Positions 50,546-61,264 of a stretch of 64,000 bases of DNA are shown here, piece after piece. The stretch comes from Blastocatellia bacterium. Its GTDB lineage: Bacteria > Acidobacteriota > Blastocatellia > UBA7656 > JADIYM01. The stretch's first letter is position 1. Each line of letters opens with the position of its first letter. A program made the position numbers and the translations under genes. The stretch covers positions 62,001 to 126,000 of the forward strand of contig JADIYM010000015.1 in assembly GCA_016705245.1 (NCBI GenBank). The letters are read 5' to 3'. The notes beneath the pieces are model-generated. The model was not told the DNA's origin. It did not search any database and was given only the letters and a program-made list of their open reading frames with translations.

Positions 50546-51565
50546 ATGCCCGGGCCGGTCCTGGTAGGACTCGCGGGCGGACAAACGAGTCGGGTGCTCA
50601 AGGACTTCATCGACGGTCGAACAGGCATGTGGAGGCGGCTCGAGGAGCTCGTCGAGTCAATCCGCGTGAGCCGACTGACGAGCCTGGGGCGATCGGAAGT
50701 GCGAGAGCTTGCGCGGCTCTATCGTCGGACCGCGGCCGACCTTGCCATCGCGCGCCAGGAAGTCCGGGATCCTCTCCTCGTCAACTATCTGAACGGCCTT
50801 GTCGGGCGGGCCCACGGGTCGATCTATCGTTACGAAGGTACCGGATTCAAGGCCGTTCTCGATTTCTTTCGATATGAACTGCCGGCGACCTTTCGAGCCA
50901 CGTTTCGCTACACGCTCATCGCGTTCCTCGTCACGATCGTTTTTGCCGGGATTGGAGCCGTCGTGACGGCTGGCGACGAGGCGTTTGCCGAGAACGTCGT
51001 TCCGGGCCTGCGCGACAACGTCATCGCACACCGCGACTGGACCAAGAAAATCAACGACTCGAATCCGGTCCACTCGGCGCTCATTCAGCGCAACAACATC
51101 GGCGTGTGTGCGATGGCTTTCGGGGGCGGACTCCTCTTCGGGCTCGGTACGCTCTACATCCTGCTCGTGAACGGACTCATGCTCGGCGTCGTCGTCCAGC
51201 TCTGCGTGCGCTACGAATTCCACGACATTCTGATCTTCATCACGGCCCATGGCGTGCTCGAGCTGTCGGCGATTTTCATCTCAGGTGGCGCCGGCTTCCT
51301 CGTTGCGAGCGCGCTGATCGCGCCCGGCGATCTGTCGCGCCTCGACGCGCTCCTCCTCAAGGGCCGGCAGGCGGTTGTCCTGCTCCTTGGTTGCGCAGTG
51401 ATGCTCGTCATTGCGGGAACGATCGAGGGGTTCATCTCGCCCGCAGAGATTCCTGCCGCGTGGAAGTTTGCCGTTGCCGGGTCGAGCGGAATCCTCATGG
51501 TGCTCTACTTTCTCAAACCCGATCGGCGGCCGGCTGCCGAGGCGGCGGAGATCCTTCGAACATGA
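50546..51565 (+). CDS. SpoIIM-like (COG1300) membrane protein
   Basis: A 339-residue membrane protein. An N-terminal helical cytoplasmic region (about 10-100, with LGRSEVRELARLYRRTAADL) precedes five or so membrane segments, including IAFLVTIVFAGIGAVVTA, AFGGGLLFGLGTLYILLVNG and FITAHGVLELSAIFISGGAG, the last being the family motif. In spore formers SpoIIM helps membrane engulfment; here no sporulation gene is near, so the role is unknown. The ATG at 50546 is 17 nt from the divergent RDD start. The stop overlaps the next ATG (ATGA). Confidence 0.82.
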   Translation: MPGPVLVGLAGGQTSRVLKDFIDGRTGMWRRLEELVESIRVSRLTSLGRSEVRELARLYRRTAADLAIARQEVRDPLLVNYLNGLVGRAHGSIYRYEGTGFKAVLDFFRYELPATFRATFRYTLIAFLVTIVFAGIGAVVTAGDEAFAENVVPGLRDNVIAHRDWTKKINDSNPVHSALIQRNNIGVCAMAFGGGLLFGLGTLYILLVNGLMLGVVVQLCVRYEFHDILIFITAHGVLELSAIFISGGAGFLVASALIAPGDLSRLDALLLKGRQAVVLLLGCAVMLVIAGTIEGFISPAEIPAAWKFAVAGSSGILMVLYFLKPDRRPAAEAAEILRT

Positions 51566-52218
51566 CCAGCACGTTCCTGAACCGTCCCCTCCCCGGCGCC
51601 CGAGCCGGTATTTTTGCGTTCGCAGTGTCGTTTGCACTCCTTGCAGTGGGCTGCGAATCCGAACCTACCCGCAATGGCAATCGTCCGATTGCCCCCGTCG
51701 CGAACGACAACTCGCCGGCACCTGGCGATCCGGGCTCGACGCTCGTGCTCAAGCATTCGACGGAGAATCCGATCGCGACGATTCCGTCCGAGTTTCCCGG
51801 CGTCGAGTCGCGCCTCGTCACGGTGTCGCGCCGCGGCCAGATGCTGCTCGTCGAGATCGAGCTCGTGAACACCGGTGCTGGCCCGGCGACGATCGAGAAC
51901 TACTCCGCGGCAGACGCGACTTTCATCGACGATGTCAGTAAGACGCCCATGCGTCCTTTCGACACCGGCACCGGACCGATCGCGACGACCGGGTTGACGC
52001 GCACTCTCCAGCCCGGCGAGTCCGCAACGGTCTCGGCGTCGTTTCCAGTTGGGCCCACATCGAAGCTGGCGACGCTGACGTTCCCGAAACTCGGGATCTT
52101 CACGGCCATCGAGATCGACAAGGGCTCGAGGTACCGGAACAAGACGCGCGAGGAATTCAACGCGGAGAATGGTGGCAACCGTCGCACGATGAACCGGAAC
52201 GCGAAGGCGGCCAGATAG
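51562..52218 (+). CDS. Lipoprotein with a beta-sandwich domain
   Basis: A 218-residue lipoprotein. The signal peptide AGIFAFAVSFALLAVGC has a clear lipobox with Cys near residue 31. A Pro/Asn-rich linker is followed by a beta-rich domain (VSRRGQMLLVEIELVNTG, then TRTLQPGESATVSASFPV) like the DUF4352-type domains that bind in the envelope. The C-terminus is basic and Asn-rich. Start overlaps the SpoIIM-like stop by 4 nt, so the two are co-translated. Function unknown. Confidence 0.65.
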   Translation: MTSTFLNRPLPGARAGIFAFAVSFALLAVGCESEPTRNGNRPIAPVANDNSPAPGDPGSTLVLKHSTENPIATIPSEFPGVESRLVTVSRRGQMLLVEIELVNTGAGPATIENYSAADATFIDDVSKTPMRPFDTGTGPIATTGLTRTLQPGESATVSASFPVGPTSKLATLTFPKLGIFTAIEIDKGSRYRNKTREEFNAENGGNRRTMNRNAKAAR

Positions 52219-52253
52219 CCGGCCCGATCTCGCTCACTCTCATGCTGCCCGGA

Positions 52254-54041
52254 TCAGGTACCGGGCGTCGCTGCTGCCCTGGCGATGATGGCAATCAGTC
52301 TTTCGGGGTCTGACGTCGGTTCCGCGCACGCGGCACCCCGGCAGACCATCGCGGCCGGTCCGTTCGCAGTAGCGGAAGCCATCGCACGGGCTCTCGTCCG
52401 GTCACGCTCGGGGTCGACGAACTTGACGCACTTGAACGGAACAAAAAGCGCGTGGGCCGCACGAACTAGCGGCAGCACCGCCGCGATCGACGTGGCGCCC
52501 GCGAGGTGAATGACCACTCGTTCCCGAACGAGTGTGCGCTGACGCGCCAGCGCAATGGGGGCCGCGACAAGCTCGTGATCATCGCTCGTCGGCGTCAACG
52601 CCGCGAGGAGCGCCATCGCGCGAGTCTCCAGCGCCGGCGCATCCATCAGCACAGAGAGTCGGAGCAGCGTGTCGGCGACGGCAGCGTTTTCGGCAACCGG
52701 AAAAAGCGGCTGCGACAGGTACCCCTCGGCACCCGGTTCGATGATGGTGTCGGTATAGGCCTGTCGCACGGCATCCCGGAGCCGGTTGTGGACTTCGTCG
52801 AGGATCAGGGCCGAAGCGGCCAGCCGTTGCGTTCCGCCAACAGCCTCGTACGCGTCGACGAGCGCGCGAGCCGTGTAGACCTGGCTCGAGAGCAGGATCG
52901 GTCCCGAGGGACCGGTGCCGTCAAGCCCGTGACCGAGCAGCGTCTCGTCCGATCCGAGCCGTCCACGCCGTGCAAGGGCGTCCACGAGCCCGACGCCGGA
53001 CTCGAGCGCGGCGTCGTCCTTGAGCACGCACCCGGCGTGAATGAGCGCCGACGCCGTCAATGCGTTCGAGAAGACGTAGGCCCCGCGGTCGACGGCCGGG
53101 GCAGCCGAGGCAGGCCGGTTCGGTGGCTCGACGCTGAAGTACTCGTCGCCTCCAATGCCGCCCTGGCTGCCGTGGAAGACGTGTCGACGCGGGTCGAACA
53201 GCGTTCCGCGCAGGTAGTCGATGAGACCGCGCGCTGAAGCCGCCCAACGAGGCTCCGCCGTCAACTGAAACGCCATCAGGTAGCAGCTGACGAGACGCGC
53301 CTGGTCGGCCAGAAGGCGCTCGAAGCGTGGCTCGGACCAGTCTCGCGTACCGCAATACCGAAAAAAGCCGCCGTCGGCATCGGCCAGGGCTCCGCGTCCG
53401 CTTGACCGGTCGCACATTGCCTCGAGACTCATGAGCGCCGCGTCGCGAAGTCTCGACTCGGCCGTTCGCCGAAACTCGGTCAGGAGCAACTCTATCGAGG
53501 CCGTGTGCGGAAACTTCGATTCTCGACCGAATCCACCGTATCGAAAGTCGAACGAATCCATGGTGAGACCGACGATGCGTTCAACCTGCTCGTCGGCAGA
53601 CAGGACTGCGCCGGTCTTCGGCTTCCTACGCTGTTCGGCGTCGCGACGAGCCGAGCCGACCGCCTCTTCCACCTCGGCGCGTCGCTCGTGCCAGCTCTGA
53701 GCGACACGGTTGAGCAGCACGCGGAATGTGTCCGTGTCGAAATATGTCCCGCCGGTGATCAGGTCGCCGCGCGGCGTCAGAAACGCATTCGTCGGCCAGC
53801 CACCGAGGTTGTACCGCTCGTTGATGTCCGGACGGCGATCGGCGTCGACATAGATCGGGACGAAGTTCTGCGAGATCGACGAGAGCACGACCGGATCGAC
53901 GTCCGCTTCGAGCGACATCGCGAAACACCACGCGCACCACGTGGCGCCGATCCGAAGCAGGATCGGCCGCTGCGTCGTGGCCGCCGAAGAGAAGGCTTCT
54001 TCGCCCCACGGCTGCCATTCGATAGACGGTGATGTCCTCAT
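52254..54041 (-). CDS. YyaL/COG1331-type protein with N-terminal thioredoxin domain
   Basis: About 595 residues. The N-terminal DUF255 thioredoxin-like domain has ATWCAWCFAMSLEADVD (CxxC) and INERYNLGGWPTNAFLTP. The rest is an alpha-alpha barrel of glycosidase type with FDFRYGGFGRESKFPH, DADGGFFRYCGT and LADQARLVSCYLMAF. This is the pattern of bacterial YyaL and human SPATA20; a redox or sugar-linked role is proposed but not settled. ATG at 54041 is taken; a GTG at 54056 is also in frame. It is followed by 120 nt up to the SOD gene on the same strand. Confidence 0.85.
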   Translation of the reverse strand: MRTSPSIEWQPWGEEAFSSAATTQRPILLRIGATWCAWCFAMSLEADVDPVVLSSISQNFVPIYVDADRRPDINERYNLGGWPTNAFLTPRGDLITGGTYFDTDTFRVLLNRVAQSWHERRAEVEEAVGSARRDAEQRRKPKTGAVLSADEQVERIVGLTMDSFDFRYGGFGRESKFPHTASIELLLTEFRRTAESRLRDAALMSLEAMCDRSSGRGALADADGGFFRYCGTRDWSEPRFERLLADQARLVSCYLMAFQLTAEPRWAASARGLIDYLRGTLFDPRRHVFHGSQGGIGGDEYFSVEPPNRPASAAPAVDRGAYVFSNALTASALIHAGCVLKDDAALESGVGLVDALARRGRLGSDETLLGHGLDGTGPSGPILLSSQVYTARALVDAYEAVGGTQRLAASALILDEVHNRLRDAVRQAYTDTIIEPGAEGYLSQPLFPVAENAAVADTLLRLSVLMDAPALETRAMALLAALTPTSDDHELVAAPIALARQRTLVRERVVIHLAGATSIAAVLPLVRAAHALFVPFKCVKFVDPERDRTRARAMASATANGPAAMVCRGAACAEPTSDPERLIAIIARAAATPGT

Positions 54042-54161
54042 GATCTCGCTGGCCACCGGTTATCCGTCAAACGGAAGCGCCGCGGCCCCGGCCTTGCCGG
54101 CCGGAAGAACCGCGGCGCCCCTCAACGCCGTTCGGATCACGAACGCGGGCGCGGCCCCAGG

Positions 54162-54761
54162 CTAAGGCAGCCGGCCCTCGCACACCGACCAGTCGATGTT
54201 CGAACAGAATGCGTCGATGTACTTCGCGCGCTCGGTCGGCAGATAGTCGACCGTGTACGCGTGCTCCCAGACATCCATCACGAGGATCGGCGCGAAACCG
54301 ACGACGTTGCCTTCCTCGTGCAGGGTGATCCAGTGGTTCGAAAGTTTCCCGGAGAGCGGGTCCAGCGCGAGCACGGCCCAGCCGACGCCCCGCATTTTCC
54401 CGATCGACGTGAAGTCGGTCCGCCACGTCTCGATGTCGCCGAAGCAACCGGCGAGCGCGGTCCCGAGCTTCGAACCCGCTTCCAGGGTTCCGCTGCTGGA
54501 TGTCATGTTCTCGAAGTAATACTCGTGGAGGCGCATTCCGTTGTACTCGAAACCCATGCGCCGCGTAAGCTCGCCGAATTTCGGCGACAGTGTGTCGCCG
54601 GCCTTGATCAGTTCGGCGAGTTGCTCGTTGAGTTTGTTCGTGTTCGCCACGTAGCCGGCATACAACTTGTAATGCTGCTCGAGCTGCTTGTCCGTAATGC
54701 CGTTCAGACCGCTGAGGTTGAACTGTCGCTCCGGATACGGCTGTCCTGAAAGATTCGCCAT
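54162..54761 (-). CDS. Fe/Mn superoxide dismutase family protein
   Basis: A 199-residue cytoplasmic enzyme of the Fe/Mn SOD fold that converts superoxide to hydrogen peroxide and oxygen. The metal ligands fit: His in EQHYKLY, His in LHEYYFE, and Asp with His in MDVWEHAYTVDY. WAVLALDP and GRLP at the end are family-like. Sequence identity to classic SodA/SodB is moderate (the usual HHxxY is QHYKLY), so it belongs to a divergent branch; metal choice is not predictable. ATG at 54761 with AGGAGA 11 nt upstream. Confidence 0.85.
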   Translation of the reverse strand: MANLSGQPYPERQFNLSGLNGITDKQLEQHYKLYAGYVANTNKLNEQLAELIKAGDTLSPKFGELTRRMGFEYNGMRLHEYYFENMTSSSGTLEAGSKLGTALAGCFGDIETWRTDFTSIGKMRGVGWAVLALDPLSGKLSNHWITLHEEGNVVGFAPILVMDVWEHAYTVDYLPTERAKYIDAFCSNIDWSVCEGRLP

Positions 54762-54941
54762 GTCGCTACTGTCTCCTCGAATCAAGAGGTCGCCACGCGC
54801 ATCGCCCGACTAGGTTCGTCGGCTGGCGACCGGGCCATCTGTGACCGACCATCGACGCGGCCGTCGTGTGCCGGAAGGAGTGCCACTATAGCTGACGTGC
54901 CGAGAGGGCGGGAAGGGACGCCAGTCGAGACCTGCAATACG

Positions 54942-54990
54942 ACGGCCCCCGCCGGTCGCCCCGGATCGCGGGGCGGCCAACGGGGGCCGT
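54942..54990 (-). terminator. Two-tier GC stem-loop after the TRASH-like gene
   Basis: ACGGCCCCCG pairs with CGGGGGCCGT, and inside it GTCGCCCCG pairs with CGGGGCGGC. It lies 18 nt past the stop at 55008. No T-run on the minus strand. Confidence 0.5.
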
Positions 54991-55007
54991 TCGAAACCAT
55001 CTCGGCG

Positions 55008-55421
55008 CTACTTGGCGCCGGGGTGATCCTTGTCGAACGTCGTCTTGCACGACGGACAACAGAAGTAGGTGAAGCGGCCTTCGAACTCGGAACGCACTTT
55101 GAACGAAGAGATTGCTTCGCCGCTGATCGGGCACGTGGCGTTCTTCTGGATGGCCGCCTTGTCGGAATCCGACATCTTGGCAATCGCCGCCGCCGGATCC
55201 GCCTTGAACGATTCTACGCAGCCCGCGCAGCAGAAGTAGACCCACTGGCCATCGTGCTCAGTACGGACCTTAGCCGAGACCTCGTCGCCCATGAGCGGGC
55301 ACATAGTATTCGTCACTGGCTTCTTCGCCGAAGCCTTCTCATCGCCGGTTGCCAGGGCCGTTCCAGCGGCCACACCACCCAGAACCGCCAGGATCGCCAC
55401 CAGGAGCGTCAGTCGTCGCAT
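55008..55421 (-). CDS. Exported protein with two TRASH/YHS-like metal-binding domains
   Basis: A 137-residue protein with a signal peptide (LTLLVAILAVLGGVAAGTALA). Two repeats of about 45 residues follow: MCPLMGDEV with VYFCCAGCVESFKADP, and TCPISGEAI with FTYFCCPSCKTTFDKDP-like end. Each CP-x-x-G plus YFCC-x-x-C resembles the TRASH/YHS zinc-ribbon or copper-binding fold, so the protein likely binds a soft metal in the periplasm. AAGGAG lies 13 nt before the ATG at 55421. It is a single gene between SOD and QueD, on the same strand. Confidence 0.78.
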   Translation of the reverse strand: MRRLTLLVAILAVLGGVAAGTALATGDEKASAKKPVTNTMCPLMGDEVSAKVRTEHDGQWVYFCCAGCVESFKADPAAAIAKMSDSDKAAIQKNATCPISGEAISSFKVRSEFEGRFTYFCCPSCKTTFDKDHPGAK

Positions 55422-55564
55422 GAGTTCACATTCTCCTTCAGAAAAATCTCTCGAATTACGTCCCGGCCGGCAGGGCCAAACGGGGTCCAACTCTCAAACC
55501 TTGCACCAATCGAGTCTCATGTTTTTGAGACACTCAAAAAATCGTGAGTGAATTTCACCCGGCC

Positions 55565-55939
55565 TCAGCCCTCTGAGTAAGTCGACGAGCAGGTCGATGT
55601 TTCCCAGATGCGGACGCGTTGCACGCGGACCCGGTCGTCGTTGATCTGCCGGCCAACCTCGTAGAAGAAATACGTGGCCATGTTCTCGGCCGAGGGATTG
55701 AGCTCCACGTCGAAGGGCGGAAGGGTGTTGATGTCCTTGTGGTCCAGATAGTCGACAACCCGCTTCGTGGCCGCTTTCAGTTCCTTGAAGTCGATGAGCA
55801 GTCCGATGGAATTCAGTTCGCGTCCGCACACGTGGACTTCGACTCGATAGTTGTGGCCGTGCGTGTTCTCGCACTTTCCCTGGTAGCCGCGGAGCGCGTG
55901 TGCGCTCGAGAACTCCATTTCGATACTGACCTCGTGCAC
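55565..55939 (-). CDS. queD: 6-carboxytetrahydropterin synthase
   Basis: QueD/PTPS-family enzyme of 124 residues that turns dihydroneopterin triphosphate into 6-carboxytetrahydropterin on the way to queuosine. Seen are the zinc His in FSSAHAL, the CENTHGHNYRV motif (catalytic Cys and two zinc His), LDHKDIN and WETSTCSSTY. GTG at 55939 with GGGGGAGGG 4-5 nt upstream is preferred; the promoter of the divergent gene overlaps the longer alternative. No other queuosine gene is in the window. Confidence 0.88.
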   Translation of the reverse strand: MHEVSIEMEFSSAHALRGYQGKCENTHGHNYRVEVHVCGRELNSIGLLIDFKELKAATKRVVDYLDHKDINTLPPFDVELNPSAENMATYFFYEVGRQINDDRVRVQRVRIWETSTCSSTYSEG

Positions 55940-55966
55940 GTGACCCTCCCCCACAGACCGTGTCCG

Positions 55967-55995
55967 TTGCTTCACCCGAAAGGATTCAGTATATT
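55967..55995 (+). promoter_or_regulatory. Sigma-70 promoter of the isocitrate dehydrogenase gene
   Basis: TTGCTT (55967-55972), 17-nt spacer, TATATT (55990-55995). Transcription would start near 56002 and leave a leader of about 27 nt with AGGAGG. It is one of the best promoters in the window. Confidence 0.65.
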
Positions 55996-56028
55996 GCGCC
56001 GCCTTGACGCGGGCAACAGGAGGTTTCC

Positions 56029-57051
<1,023 letters not shown>

Positions 57052-57078
57052 CGCCGTCTCGGCGACGGCTGCACTTTT

Positions 57079-57163
57079 CTTGCGCGAAGCGCCCTTGAGT
57101 GCGGCGTGAGGCGCCGCTTTGGATCGATCCAAAACGGCGCTTTGCGCCGCAGCTTCGCGCAAG
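57079..57163. repeat. Palindromic intergenic element, family C copy 2
   Basis: Same structure as copy 1 at 37273-37366: TTGCGCGAAGCGCCCTTGAG and a GCGCCGCTTT arm, centre GGATCGATCC (57121-57130), then AAAACGGCGCTTTGCGCCGC and CTTCGCGCAA. The right arm has lost about 10 bp. It lies between convergent genes. Confidence 0.85.
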
Positions 57164-57198
57164 AGGCAGATCGCGGTCTCGACTGGGATCGGCCGGTC

Positions 57199-57681
57199 TC
57201 AGTCCTTTGAAGACGACGCAGCTCTGCCTGACGGCGCACCCAGTCCGGCGTGCGCGAGCAGCCGGCCGAGAATCCACATCGGTCCGACGAGCAGGTGTAC
57301 TCCGTTGCGCATGAAGGCCGGACGTTTGCCCTCGAAAGCGTGACCGACGAACTGCAAGGCCCAGCCGACGACAAATAGGCCCACCGCGATCCACACGTTT
57401 GCGCCCAGCACGCGAGCGCCTAGAAGATGGAAGGCAGCGAGGACGAGCGTCATCGCAATGCCCAGCGCGACGTGCAGTCGGATGTAGAAGATCGAGACGG
57501 CCAGGATCATGACCCACGCGAGGTCGATCGCCACGCCACCGAGGCTCCAGAGCGGCACGTTTTGGAGCCACATGACGATGGCGAGCACGATCATCGGAAT
57601 GCCGAGCGCGTGCGTCGCCTCGTTGCGGGGATCCCTGTGGAACGCTCCGTATTCGCCGAAGTACCGGTCGATCGGTCTCAT
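57199..57681 (-). CDS. DUF962 / Mpo1-like membrane protein
   Basis: A 160-residue protein with four membrane segments. MRPIDRYFGEYGAFHRDPRN and THALGIPM carry the His residues typical for the family, and QFVGHAFEGKRPAF the second pair. In yeast Mpo1 is an iron-dependent dioxygenase for 2-hydroxy fatty acids, so fatty-acid alpha-oxidation is possible here. GGAGGG lies before the ATG at 57681. Single gene, divergent from the sigma-54 regulator. Confidence 0.82.
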   Translation of the reverse strand: MRPIDRYFGEYGAFHRDPRNEATHALGIPMIVLAIVMWLQNVPLWSLGGVAIDLAWVMILAVSIFYIRLHVALGIAMTLVLAAFHLLGARVLGANVWIAVGLFVVGWALQFVGHAFEGKRPAFMRNGVHLLVGPMWILGRLLAHAGLGAPSGRAASSSKD

Positions 57682-57799
57682 TGGTACCCTCCGTCGCCTC
57701 AATTCGTGATGTCTGATACCACGATCCCAAGCATCGTGCACGTCCGATCGGATCACTCCCGCCACAGCGGTCTCGGCTCGAAAAGCGACTGGCGGTTTC

Positions 57800-57813
57800 G
57801 GCACGCCATTCGC
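57800..57813 (+). promoter_or_regulatory. Putative sigma-54 (-24/-12) promoter
   Basis: GGCACGCCATTCGC has the invariant GG and GC pairs 10 nt apart and the GGCACG half of the -24 consensus; the -12 half reads TCGC rather than TTGC. The start codon of a sigma-54 activator gene is 48 nt downstream, so self-regulation is possible. Confidence 0.45.
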
Positions 57814-57860
57814 TTGTGATTTTCGCGAATCAGCCAAACCCGACGAGAGGAGATCCCAGA

Positions 57861-59720
57861 ATGGCCATCGCCTGGCAGTTCATCCGGCCCGCCGGCGCCG
57901 ACGATCATTGGCACCGCAGGCTCGACGAAGCCATCCATCTTGTTCGATCCTGCAGGCTCGTCGAGGCCGTGCGACTTGCGGACGAGGCCATAGCTGCGTC
58001 ACCCGACGACAAGTCCGTCACCGGCCGCGCGCACTCGTTCAAGGGCGAGGCGGCATCGATACGCGGCGCGCTCGACGAGACAATGAGTGAATACGCGCTC
58101 GCCATCGCCGATCTCGAGGTCTCGCCGCTCGCAGGTTCCCTCGCCCGTGCGCGAAGAGGGCGAGCCGAGGCCTACTTCAACCTCGCGATGTACAGCTCGG
58201 CGCTCGAGGAATCCGACCGAGCGGCGATGCTCGTCGAGTCGATCGACGTCGACGCCGTTCGCCGGCGTGCCGAGCTCGAAACGGCGATCTGTGAAGGACT
58301 CATTCGCATCGAGCTCAATCAGGCGGGCCGCGCCCGCGAGCTCTGGCAGGCAACGGCGCTGATGGTCGGGCCCGGAGTCGATCCGCTGCTCGTCGGATTG
58401 CACTCGCTGCTCGGAGGGCTCTCGCTCGTACCGGCTCCAGAGGAACGCTCACGGGGCTTCGCTCTTCTCAAACGCGCGTCGGACCATTTCCGGCTTCACG
58501 AGCTGCCGTATTACCGGGCACGAACGCTCGAAGCCCACGCTCGCCGCCTCGTGGGCGACGACATCGAGGCAGCCGTGGAGCTCGCCGACGACGCCGCCGG
58601 TATCTACGCCCGTTGCGGTGCCGTATTGCGCCACGCGCGCGCGCAGCGGTGGCTCGAGGACGTTCGGCCGCGCCGTCCCTCCACTTCCCTTCCAGTGCGT
58701 CAGACGACCGGGGCTGCAACCGTAGGAGCGTCGGACGAGGTCGATGGGATCGTGATCGCCGGTCCGTCAACGCGCGGGTCGATCGACCTGGCGTTCCAGG
58801 CCGCCGCGACCGGAAGCACGGTCCTCATCACCGGTGAATCCGGGACCGGAAAGGAACAGATTGCGCGGCTGATTCACCATCGCAGCAGAAGAGCCAGCCG
58901 GCCGTGGGTCGCGTTCAACTGCGCCACGGTGCCGCCTGACATGATCGAGTCGATCCTGTTCGGTCACCGGCGGGGCGCGTTCACCGGCGCGCACGCGACG
59001 CACGAAGGCCTTGTCCGCGCAGCGGACGGCGGCACGTTCTTCCTCGACGAGCTCGGCGAGCTGCCATTGACGCTCCAGGCCAAGTTGCTTCGCTTTCTGC
59101 AGGACGGCGAGATTCTCCCCCTCGGCGAGACCCAGCCGGTCCGGGTGGACGTCCGGATCGTGGCGGCGACGAACCGGGACCTGGAGCGCGAGACGCGCGC
59201 AGGACGATTCCGGGCGGACCTCTACCACCGACTCAACGTCATTCGACTCCAGGTTGCGCCGCTCCGCGAGCGACGCGACGAGGTCCCTGTGCTGGCGAGG
59301 CGGTTGGCAGCCATCAATGCCGTCCGGATTGGCGTCGACAACGTCGAGGTCACGGCGGGCGCCATCGGACCGCTGCTCGCCTACGACTGGCCCGGCAACG
59401 TCCGCGAGCTTTCGAACGTGATCGAGCGGGCGCTCGCCCTGTTCGGATCGCGGATCACCCGAGAATCCGTTGAGGCATCGCTCGCCGCGAACCGGAGCTC
59501 GGCAGAGCCGCTGGCCGCCTTCGGCGAAGTGTATGGCCACTCCGCCGCAGCATCCGGCGACGAGGTCGTACCTCTTGCTCGCGCAATGGATACTTTCGAG
59601 CGCGCCTACCTCGAGCGGGTGCTCGGAGCGACGAACGGCAACAGATCGCAAGCCGCAAAACGCCTCGAGGTCTCGCTCCAGCGTCTGCGGTATCGCATGA
59701 GGCGACTCGGTATGGGATGA
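57861..59720 (+). CDS. Sigma-54-dependent transcriptional activator with TPR-like N-terminus
   Basis: A 619-residue bacterial enhancer-binding protein. The N-terminal 290 residues are helical pairs ([20 protein letters not shown], then further TPR-like units). The AAA+ domain (about 295-530) has GESGTGKEQ (Walker A), GAFTGA for sigma-54 contact, [12 protein letters not shown] (Walker B) and the arginine region FRADLYHRL. The C-terminus has a Fis-type HTH ([20 protein letters not shown]). No receiver domain or histidine kinase nearby; the TPR part may take its signal from a protein. GAGGAGA lies 8 nt before the ATG at 57861. Confidence 0.92.
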   Translation: MAIAWQFIRPAGADDHWHRRLDEAIHLVRSCRLVEAVRLADEAIAASPDDKSVTGRAHSFKGEAASIRGALDETMSEYALAIADLEVSPLAGSLARARRGRAEAYFNLAMYSSALEESDRAAMLVESIDVDAVRRRAELETAICEGLIRIELNQAGRARELWQATALMVGPGVDPLLVGLHSLLGGLSLVPAPEERSRGFALLKRASDHFRLHELPYYRARTLEAHARRLVGDDIEAAVELADDAAGIYARCGAVLRHARAQRWLEDVRPRRPSTSLPVRQTTGAATVGASDEVDGIVIAGPSTRGSIDLAFQAAATGSTVLITGESGTGKEQIARLIHHRSRRASRPWVAFNCATVPPDMIESILFGHRRGAFTGAHATHEGLVRAADGGTFFLDELGELPLTLQAKLLRFLQDGEILPLGETQPVRVDVRIVAATNRDLERETRAGRFRADLYHRLNVIRLQVAPLRERRDEVPVLARRLAAINAVRIGVDNVEVTAGAIGPLLAYDWPGNVRELSNVIERALALFGSRITRESVEASLAANRSSAEPLAAFGEVYGHSAAASGDEVVPLARAMDTFERAYLERVLGATNGNRSQAAKRLEVSLQRLRYRMRRLGMG

Positions 59721-59730
59721 TCGGCGTCCG

Positions 59731-61264
59731 ATGGGTTCCGCTCTCGACGGCCTGATTTCGCTGCCGGCGTTCGCGCCGAGGTCGCCGGCATCCCGCGTAG
59801 CTCGGACGATTGCCTTCGCTTTCGTGTTCGTGGTCGCGCTCGGAGTGCGACTGCTCTACGCAGGACCTGCGGCAAGTGCCTGCTACGGCGTCGAGCAGGA
59901 CCGATACCGGATCGCGCATTTCTACCACCAGGCGTCCGCCGACCTGGCGGACGGTGACGACCGCGTAGTCTTCCCGAGCGGACTCGAAGCGGGCGACACT
60001 CTCGTCGTCGGGTATCCACCAGGGTACTTCGTGTTCCTTGCCGCCGTGTATCGGGTCTCGGGCTCATCGATGGAGGCGGCACTCGTCGCGCAGTGCGTCA
60101 TCGACGCCTTGACGTGCGTGGTGCTCGTGCTGCTCGGCGAGGCTCTCTTCTCACTCGGCGTCGGCACCGTGGCCGGACTCCTGATGGCCGTCTCTCCCCA
60201 GTTCGCGGCTCTCTCGGTCGTGCTCAAGCCCGACACGTTGACGGTGCTTCCCGTGCTGCTCGCGCTACTGCTCGTCGTCGTTGCCGCGCGGCGCGACGAT
60301 CTCAGACTGTGGATCTGCGCCGGACTCTCGCTGGGCCTCGCATGCTGGTTTCGACAGAACGCGCTTCTGCTTGCGCCGGTGATTGCCGCGGCCGGGTGTC
60401 TGCTCGCATCGGACGGACCGCGACGCGCCGTCCGAGGGGCCGTGGCCCTCACTGTGGCGACTTTCGTCTGCGTGCTGCCACTGACCGTCCGGAACGTGGC
60501 GCTCTACGGCGAGGCCATCCCTGTCACGACGGGCTCCGGATTCGCGCTGCTCTCGGGGCTCGCGCGCGATGATATCGAAGGACGCTACGGACTCTCGCGC
60601 TTCGCCTTCAACGTCTCAATCGAGGAGGCCGAGGCCAGAGGTCTAGCTTCAAACGCGTACTTCGACGAATACGACCGGATGCAGTCGACGCACCGTCGTC
60701 CGTTCGAGGTCAAGCATACGGTGCTCAGCATATTCGCGGTCGACGGGATCGCTCCGGGATCGTTCGCGTCGAGAGCGTGCGACATCGCTCATTCGGTCGG
60801 ACCTTCCCTATTTCGCGAGAGTCGTGACTGTTCGTGCAAAACGGCTCCTCGGATACTCCGAACAGAACCGGACCGTACCGGTCGAAGCGCGGCGCGCCGA
60901 TCACGCATTCGAGTCGATGGCCTTTACGCGAACCATCGGAGGCGACTGGTCGACCTCGCGGCACGCATCGGCCAGCGGCGCGTGGACCGAACTGGTCCGG
61001 GCACCGCTGGCCACGCTGCAGCGCGGTTTCAGCACGATCGTCCTCGCTCCACTCGCGCTTCTCGGACTTGTGCTGCTGGCAGCCGGTGACTGGCGACGTT
61101 TCGTCTTTGTGATCGCTCCGGTCGTCTACTACGTCGGCCTTCAGTCGCTGATGTGGGCCGAGTTCCGGCACACTCTCCCCATCCACGCGTCCGTGTTTCT
61201 CGCGATCGGTCTCGCCTTTTCGATTGGTGCAGGCGTTACGCGGCGCGCGCTGCTGCGGCGTTGA
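59731..61264 (+). CDS. ArnT/GT39-like membrane glycosyltransferase (one frameshift)
   Basis: About 510 residues. Ten or more hydrophobic segments are visible, including VGYPPGYFVFLAAVYRVSG in the place of the first periplasmic loop, LKPDTLTVLPVLLALLLVV and CWFRQNALLLAPVIAAAG, a run typical of ArnT/PMT-type proteins that use polyprenyl-phosphate sugars. The acidic motif is not conserved clearly, so activity is uncertain. The frame changes near 60790 (CDIAHS to RSDLPYFARVVTVRAKRLL). It starts 10 nt after the sigma-54 activator and ends in a 29-nt overlap with the convergent thioredoxin gene. Confidence 0.7.
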
